Assembly: GCA_015229165.1 (NCBI GenBank)
Contig: JADGCD010000063.1
Span: 1-10,451 of the forward strand
Direction: 5' to 3'
DNA: 10,451 nt
Source of the DNA: Nitrospinota bacterium
GTDB taxonomy: Bacteria > Nitrospinota_A > UBA7883 > JADGGD01
In this document: one piece after another, positions 6,335-10,451 of the stretch
Layout: each line of letters opens with the position of its first letter
How positions within the stretch are numbered: position 1 is the first letter of the stretch
Notes under the pieces: model-generated
What the model was told of the DNA's origin: nothing
The model's input: only the letters and a program-made list of their open reading frames with translations
The model's database searches: none
Made by a program: the position numbers and the translations under genes

Positions 6335-6994
6335 ATGACACCATTCGGCAAACGCTTATTCCTCGCGAAGGTCCGTCGCCGGGCCGGGGCCTTGGTGTTG
6401 TTTGCGTTCCTCATTCCCGTCCTCGCCTGCGACGGAAAGAAGGAGCCCCTTCCCTACAGTCCGCAGGAGATCATCGAGCGCCAGAAGGAAATGGATACGA
6501 TCTACCTTGCCCGACTCGGCGACCCCGCCGCCATGGCCCGGTTCGGCCTGTGGCGGTTGCGCGGCGCCCCTGTCGCCGCCGACGAGGATGACGGCTGCCG
6601 GTGGAGTCTCAAGGCGGCGCTGAAGGGGGATGTCGGGGCGCAATTCACGACCGGGCGCTGTTACGACAAGGGATGGAAGGAGACGCCGCCCGATCCCGCC
6701 GAAGCGATGCGCTGGTACCTGGCCGCCGCCAACGGCGGCAACCTGCAGGCCGCGTTTGAGGTCGCCACCCACTACCAGCAGGGGCGCGGGGTCGTCGTCG
6801 ACGCAGCAGAGGCCTTCCGCTGGTATTCCCGGCTGGCGGAGCAGGGGCACGCCGGGGCCCAGTATCTTCTGGGAATGATGTACGCCAACGGGGAGGGGAC
6901 TCCCGTCAACCGGGCCGAAGCCCTGCGGCTGCTCCGCCTTGCGGCCGCCACCGGCCATGCTCAGGCCATCGAAGCCGTCGCGAGGTTCGAGTAA
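6335..6994 (+). CDS. Small Sel1-repeat lipoprotein
   Basis: This is a 219-residue periplasmic scaffold-type protein with no enzymatic motif. A basic N-terminus and hydrophobic stretch end in the lipobox VLAC, giving lipidated Cys32. The next residue is Asp33, which in E. coli-type Lol sorting favours retention in the inner membrane. From about residue 60 to the end lie about four Sel1-like helical repeats, for example AMRWYLAAANGGNLQAAFEV and AFRWYSRLAEQGHAGAQYLL. Known Sel1/TPR lipoproteins such as AlgK organise polysaccharide secretion complexes. Its place directly after an SGNH-Sel1 protein suggests the two interact, but this is inference. No Shine-Dalgarno precedes the ATG, and no better in-frame start exists before the signal peptide. 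It is followed immediately, with no gap, by the next gene. Confidence 0.9.
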   Translation: MTPFGKRLFLAKVRRRAGALVLFAFLIPVLACDGKKEPLPYSPQEIIERQKEMDTIYLARLGDPAAMARFGLWRLRGAPVAADEDDGCRWSLKAALKGDVGAQFTTGRCYDKGWKETPPDPAEAMRWYLAAANGGNLQAAFEVATHYQQGRGVVVDAAEAFRWYSRLAEQGHAGAQYLLGMMYANGEGTPVNRAEALRLLRLAAATGHAQAIEAVARFE

Positions 6995-8914
6995 ATGAAC
7001 GTTACCGCTGCCATCGCTGGCCACCCTCTGTACGGGTTCCTGCGCTCCAAACTCTTCCCCTGGTGGCGCGCCGGGCTGTGGATCGTCACCCGTCCGACGC
7101 TTCTGGTGGTGGCGCTGGGGCTGATGGTGGCCCTTGGCGCCTCCATGAAGTGGATCGTCCCGCTGGCGGAAGAGGCGAAATCGGAGACCTATCGCTATGT
7201 GCCGATACGGTTCGCCCCGAACATGGAGGGGGACGACTACTGGTACTACACCTATATCCGCGATGTCATCGACTGGTCGCTCCTCCCCTCCGACCCGGTG
7301 GCCTACGAGCATCAGGATAACGGGCTCTCGATCCACAACGGTTACACCGCCTCCTTCTGGGCGTGTGCGCTGGGGGGGTGGAGCCGGGGGAGCACGTGGG
7401 ACGCTTATTACGTCAACCATTTTCTCTGGCCGTTTCTCGGGTTCTGGTTCCTCTACCTGCTCCTTTACAAGCTGACCGAGTCACGGGCCTACGCGGCCCT
7501 GTTCGCTCTTTTTTCGATCCTGTGGCCCTACTACTACATGAACCCCGGTTGGGCGATCAATACGTTCTATTCGGCCTCCCTGGGGGATTGGCAGAGCCTG
7601 ACGAAGTACGGCTACGCGCCGATCGGGAGGACGCCCAACATCCTCTTCACCAACGTCCATTTGTCGGCGTTCGTCTATTTCCTCTACCGGTTTGTCGAAC
7701 AGCCCCGCCCCGGCGCCGGGGTCACGGGGGGCCTGCTGGCCATGCTGGCGCTGGCGCCGTTGGTTATTCCGCAGAATTTTGTCATGACCTACGCCATCTT
7801 CGGGCTGGCGCTGCTGGTCTACGCCGGCGATCCCCCGCTGCGAAAGCGGATGCTCTGGATGGCGTTGGCCGCCGCGCTGCTCGCCGCCCCCGGGGTCCGT
7901 TTCATGCTGGTGGGGACCGAAAACCACTTCAACGGCGACTACGTCATTTACGGATGGGGAGGGCCGACCTACAAGACCGACGTGCGGATGGAGAATTTTC
8001 TGGCCGGAGTTCGCCTGTTCGTCGCGCCGCTTCTCTTCCTGTTGGCTGTTCGGGGGAGGCAGGGGCGTTTCGCCCTGACGGTGGTGGCCGCCCTCTTCAT
8101 CGCCTTCATCCTTTTGTCGGTCACGAAAGGCTCCTATCCTGCCGGAAAAATCACCGACCGGGGGGCGGGGATTCTCCTCTCCGGCCTCATGGCGGTCGGG
8201 TTCTATCCGCTTCTCGGCTGGTGGAAAGAGGCGGGGATGGGGGCGCGTTTCCGTCCCGCCCTGCTCGGCGCGTTCATGGCGGTGGCGCTGGCCGCAGGCG
8301 CCCTGTCGGGTGAGTACGCCCTGGCGAAAAAGAGCGTGGACACCTATAACGATCCCTCCTTCCACGCATTGGCCCGCTGGGCGGAAGGGTATTTCTCGAA
8401 AAACGACGTCCTGATGACCCTCGACGCCGATGTGAACCTGAATCTGCCGATCTACAGCGCCACCAACGTCTATGTCGCGCCGATCCTCGAAAGCGCCGCC
8501 GGAAACGTCGAAGTGCGGCGCCGGTTCCACGAGGCGCTCTGGTTCCACGGCCTGACGCCGGAGGAGTATCGCCGCCAGATTCTCGACGAGATGCGGGGCT
8601 ACGGCAACCTCTCCAAACTGAAGGACCCGAACGAGATTCAGGCCTCGCTGGACGGGATGATCCTTACCTTCTCGGTCCATGCCGGCCGTCCCCTGGCCGA
8701 GACCGAAAAAATGTTGTGGTCCTTCTATTACGAGCGGGCCCTTCCGGCCATCGGCCGACGGGGTTTGTCGTTCAAGGCGAACTATCTGCTGGTATCGACC
8801 TACTCCCGAAATCTCATGAAAGAGGGCTCCGGGGCATGGAAGGCGATTGAGGGCGCCGAACCCCTCTTCGCCAACGACCGTTACGCCGTCTACCGGCTAC
8901 CGGAGAAGGGATAG
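6995..8914 (+). CDS. Polytopic membrane protein, putative GT-C-type glycosyltransferase
   Basis: This 639-residue inner-membrane protein has about ten hydrophobic segments between residues 30 and 440 and a C-terminal soluble domain of about 200 residues. The first large loop carries Glu78, Asp80 and Asp81 in MEGDDYWYYTYIRD. An acidic pair followed by aromatics, between the first two helices, is typical of GT-C glycosyltransferases that take sugars from polyprenyl phosphate on the periplasmic side. I do not recognise a named family. A transporter or other polytopic enzyme cannot be excluded. The C-terminus ends in an F-x-N-D-x-[FY] strand, like the protein at 235-1851. The ATG directly abuts the preceding TAA. 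GAGG (6982-6985) provides ribosome binding, so translation is probably coupled. A GtrB-like donor synthase two genes downstream supports a lipid-linked sugar pathway. Confidence 0.88.
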   Translation: MNVTAAIAGHPLYGFLRSKLFPWWRAGLWIVTRPTLLVVALGLMVALGASMKWIVPLAEEAKSETYRYVPIRFAPNMEGDDYWYYTYIRDVIDWSLLPSDPVAYEHQDNGLSIHNGYTASFWACALGGWSRGSTWDAYYVNHFLWPFLGFWFLYLLLYKLTESRAYAALFALFSILWPYYYMNPGWAINTFYSASLGDWQSLTKYGYAPIGRTPNILFTNVHLSAFVYFLYRFVEQPRPGAGVTGGLLAMLALAPLVIPQNFVMTYAIFGLALLVYAGDPPLRKRMLWMALAAALLAAPGVRFMLVGTENHFNGDYVIYGWGGPTYKTDVRMENFLAGVRLFVAPLLFLLAVRGRQGRFALTVVAALFIAFILLSVTKGSYPAGKITDRGAGILLSGLMAVGFYPLLGWWKEAGMGARFRPALLGAFMAVALAAGALSGEYALAKKSVDTYNDPSFHALARWAEGYFSKNDVLMTLDADVNLNLPIYSATNVYVAPILESAAGNVEVRRRFHEALWFHGLTPEEYRRQILDEMRGYGNLSKLKDPNEIQASLDGMILTFSVHAGRPLAETEKMLWSFYYERALPAIGRRGLSFKANYLLVSTYSRNLMKEGSGAWKAIEGAEPLFANDRYAVYRLPEKG

Positions 8915-8918
8915 ACCG

Positions 8919-9707
8919 ATGCTCGTCATCACCGGGATGCACCGGAGCGGCACCTCCTTCGTCGCCAACATGGTCCAGAAGATCGGGGCGCCCTTTGGCC
9001 CCGACGACCTTTTGGGGGGCGATCAATGGAACCCGAGAGGGTACTTCGAAAACATCGACGTCATCGACCTGAACAACCGGCTCATCGTCGGCGAGAGCGC
9101 CGGACTCAAAGGGCTGGTTGACGGCGGACGCCTCGGTTTCGGCCAACGGCTGAAACGGACGCTCGGCAAGGCCCGCTATGCCCTCTTTCCCGGCGGCGGC
9201 GACATGGCGGCCAAGGGGGCGGCCCACGCCGACGAGATGGATGGGCTGGCCCGGCGACTGGCCGGGTGCGCCGTCAAGGATGTCCGCTTTTCGCTTACCC
9301 TTCCCGCGTGGCAGGGGCGCGGCGCGGTGGAGCGGATTCTCTATTGCTATCGCCACCCCACCGAGGTGGCCGGATCGCTGGCAAAGCGCGACCGGCTCCC
9401 CCTCTGGCTCTCCTACCGGCTCTGGCGGATTCATGTGGAGCGGTTTCTCGACGCCGTCGGGGAGACGCCGGTGGTTTGCGTCGATTATAATAACTTTTTC
9501 GACGACACACGCCGGATCGACGAGACGCTGCGCCTCTTCCGCTTCGCCGGACAGGAGGCGTCGCGGGAGAAGGCCGAAGCCTTGCTGGCCCAGGTCATCG
9601 ACCCGTCCTTGCGACATAACCGGGCCGATGGCGCCCTTCCCGGCGCCACACGGGCCTGCTATCACCGACTGGAGGAGTTTCATGAGCGACATGACGGCCG
9701 CCCCTGA
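8919..9707 (+). CDS. Sulfotransferase family protein (PAPS-dependent)
   Basis: This 262-residue cytosolic enzyme is expected to transfer sulfate from PAPS to a hydroxyl or amine, here probably on a sugar or lipid-linked glycan. The N-terminus holds the 5'-phosphosulfate loop, TGMHRSGTS (residues 5-13). A 3'-phosphate-binding motif is seen at Arg145 to Ser153 (YRHPTEVAGSLAKRD). Both match bacterial sulfotransferase families related to Sulfotransfer_3. Length is normal. I chose the ATG at 8919 because GGAGAAGGG (8902-8910) precedes it and the family begins at this point; an in-frame ATG at 8847 would add 24 unrelated residues inside the previous gene. The gap to the previous stop is four bases. 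The last 26 bases overlap the next gene. The acceptor cannot be told from sequence, and no PAPS synthesis genes are in the window. Confidence 0.9.
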   Translation: MLVITGMHRSGTSFVANMVQKIGAPFGPDDLLGGDQWNPRGYFENIDVIDLNNRLIVGESAGLKGLVDGGRLGFGQRLKRTLGKARYALFPGGGDMAAKGAAHADEMDGLARRLAGCAVKDVRFSLTLPAWQGRGAVERILYCYRHPTEVAGSLAKRDRLPLWLSYRLWRIHVERFLDAVGETPVVCVDYNNFFDDTRRIDETLRLFRFAGQEASREKAEALLAQVIDPSLRHNRADGALPGATRACYHRLEEFHERHDGRP

Positions 9708-10451
9708 AGCGGCCCTGCGCCCTCCGGTGGCCCTGTCGGTGGTCATCCCGGTTTACCGCTCCGGCGAGATATTTCCGGCGTTGCACCGGCGGCTCACCGC
9801 CGCGCTCGTCCCGCTGGGAAACTACGAAATCATCGCCGTGGTTGACGGGGGAGGGGACGAGACCGCCGAGATCATCGCCCGTCACTGCGCCGCCGATCCC
9901 CGCCTGAAGATGGCCGAGATGTCGCGCAATTTCGGCGAGGAGGCGGCCGTCTCCGCCGGGCTCGCCCTTGCGAAAGGGGAGCTGGTTCTGGTGATGGACG
10001 ACGATCTGGAAGACCCCCCCGAGGAGATTCCCCGGTTCGTGGCCAAGGCCGAAGAGGGGTACGACGTCGTCTACGGCATCATCGCCCGCCGGGAGGTCTC
10101 CGCCTTCCGGGGGACGGCGTTTCGCCTCTTCTACCGGACGCTCAACTTCCTGACCGACATCAAGATGCCCAACGACGCCGGGAGCTTTTGCCTGATGCGC
10201 CGCCCGGTGGTGGACGCCCTCAACGCCATGCCGGAGAACAACCGCTACATCCGGGGGATGCGGGTCTGGATCGGCTATCGGCAGACCGGGCTTCCCTACG
10301 AGCGGCACGAGCGGGCGGGCGGAGTCTCCGGCTACACCTTTACGAAATATCTCCGCTTCGGGGTCAACGCCATCCTCTCGTTCTCCCACAAGCCCCTCGA
10401 CTATGTGGTGGGGCTGGGGATGCTCGTCTCGCTGTTCGCCTTCGCCGAGGG
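9682..10451 (+). CDS. GT2 polyprenyl-phosphate glycosyltransferase (DPM1/GtrB type), 3' truncated
   Basis: 256 codons are visible before the window ends. The family transfers a sugar from a nucleotide sugar to polyprenyl phosphate on the cytoplasmic face, making the donor used by GT-C enzymes. Visible motifs are SVVIPVYRSGE at the N-terminus, Asp55 (VVDGGGDET), MSRNFGEEAAVSAGL, and MDDDLEDPPEEIP (Asp106-108), which corresponds to the DADLQDPPEE block of GtrB/ArnC/DPM1. The later DAGSFCLMRR, RYIRGMRVWIGYRQ and FSHKPLDY segments match GtrB relatives, and the first C-terminal membrane helix begins just before the edge. The first Asp-x-Asp reads DDD rather than the common DAD. The start at 9682 follows GGAGGAG (9671-9677). 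It overlaps the sulfotransferase by 26 bases, implying translational coupling. The sugar is unknown. Confidence 0.93.
   Translation, partial: MSDMTAAPEAALRPPVALSVVIPVYRSGEIFPALHRRLTAALVPLGNYEIIAVVDGGGDETAEIIARHCAADPRLKMAEMSRNFGEEAAVSAGLALAKGELVLVMDDDLEDPPEEIPRFVAKAEEGYDVVYGIIARREVSAFRGTAFRLFYRTLNFLTDIKMPNDAGSFCLMRRPVVDALNAMPENNRYIRGMRVWIGYRQTGLPYERHERAGGVSGYTFTKYLRFGVNAILSFSHKPLDYVVGLGMLVSLFAFAE

Noticed and set aside
6356..7420. 354-codon minus-strand open frame
   Set aside because: It is antisense to the Sel1 lipoprotein and GT-C-like genes and has Gly/Pro/Arg-rich composition with no signal peptide or motif.
8847..8918. Upstream in-frame ATG extending the sulfotransferase by 24 residues
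   Set aside because: The extension overlaps the previous gene, has no family similarity, and a good ribosome site immediately precedes the ATG at 8919, where the phosphosulfate-binding loop begins as usual.

Overview
The window is a GC-rich stretch from a Gram-negative bacterium, probably proteobacterial. The evidence is two lipoprotein signal peptides, Sel1-repeat proteins, good Shine-Dalgarno sites and long G/C homopolymers. I cannot name the genus. All the recognisable content concerns the cell surface: envelope glycan synthesis or modification, plus one secreted protease. I see no RNA gene, CRISPR array, insertion sequence or phage gene. Coding density is high except for a 407-bp gap (4356-4762) and a 218-bp divergent promoter region (1852-2069).

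Layout. The minus-strand block (1-1851) holds the first 48 codons of a protein with an early membrane segment, possibly a Wzz/GumC-like chain-length regulator. It also holds a 538-residue polytopic membrane protein that looks like an orphan GT-C-type glycosyltransferase. Diverging from it on the plus strand is a 761-residue subtilisin-like protease lipoprotein (2070-4355) whose C-terminus is five very regular FG-GAP/VCBS-type repeats. After the 407-bp gap, which carries a good sigma70-like promoter (4609-4637), a compact plus-strand operon runs to the end of the window. It encodes a membrane-anchored SGNH hydrolase fused to Sel1 repeats (TTG start), a small Sel1-repeat lipoprotein, a second GT-C-like polytopic protein, a sulfotransferase, and a DPM1/GtrB-type polyprenyl-phosphate glycosyltransferase cut by the window end.

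Working model (inference). The GtrB-like enzyme charges undecaprenyl phosphate with a sugar. The GT-C-like protein transfers that sugar in the periplasm. The sulfotransferase adds sulfate in the cytoplasm. The SGNH-Sel1 protein adds or removes acyl groups in the periplasm, perhaps scaffolded by the Sel1 lipoprotein much as AlgX and AlgK partner in alginate export. The most distinctive points are the SGNH-Sel1 fusion next to a separate Sel1 lipoprotein, and the longest homopolymers in the two multidomain genes (G9 and C10) lying exactly at domain boundaries.
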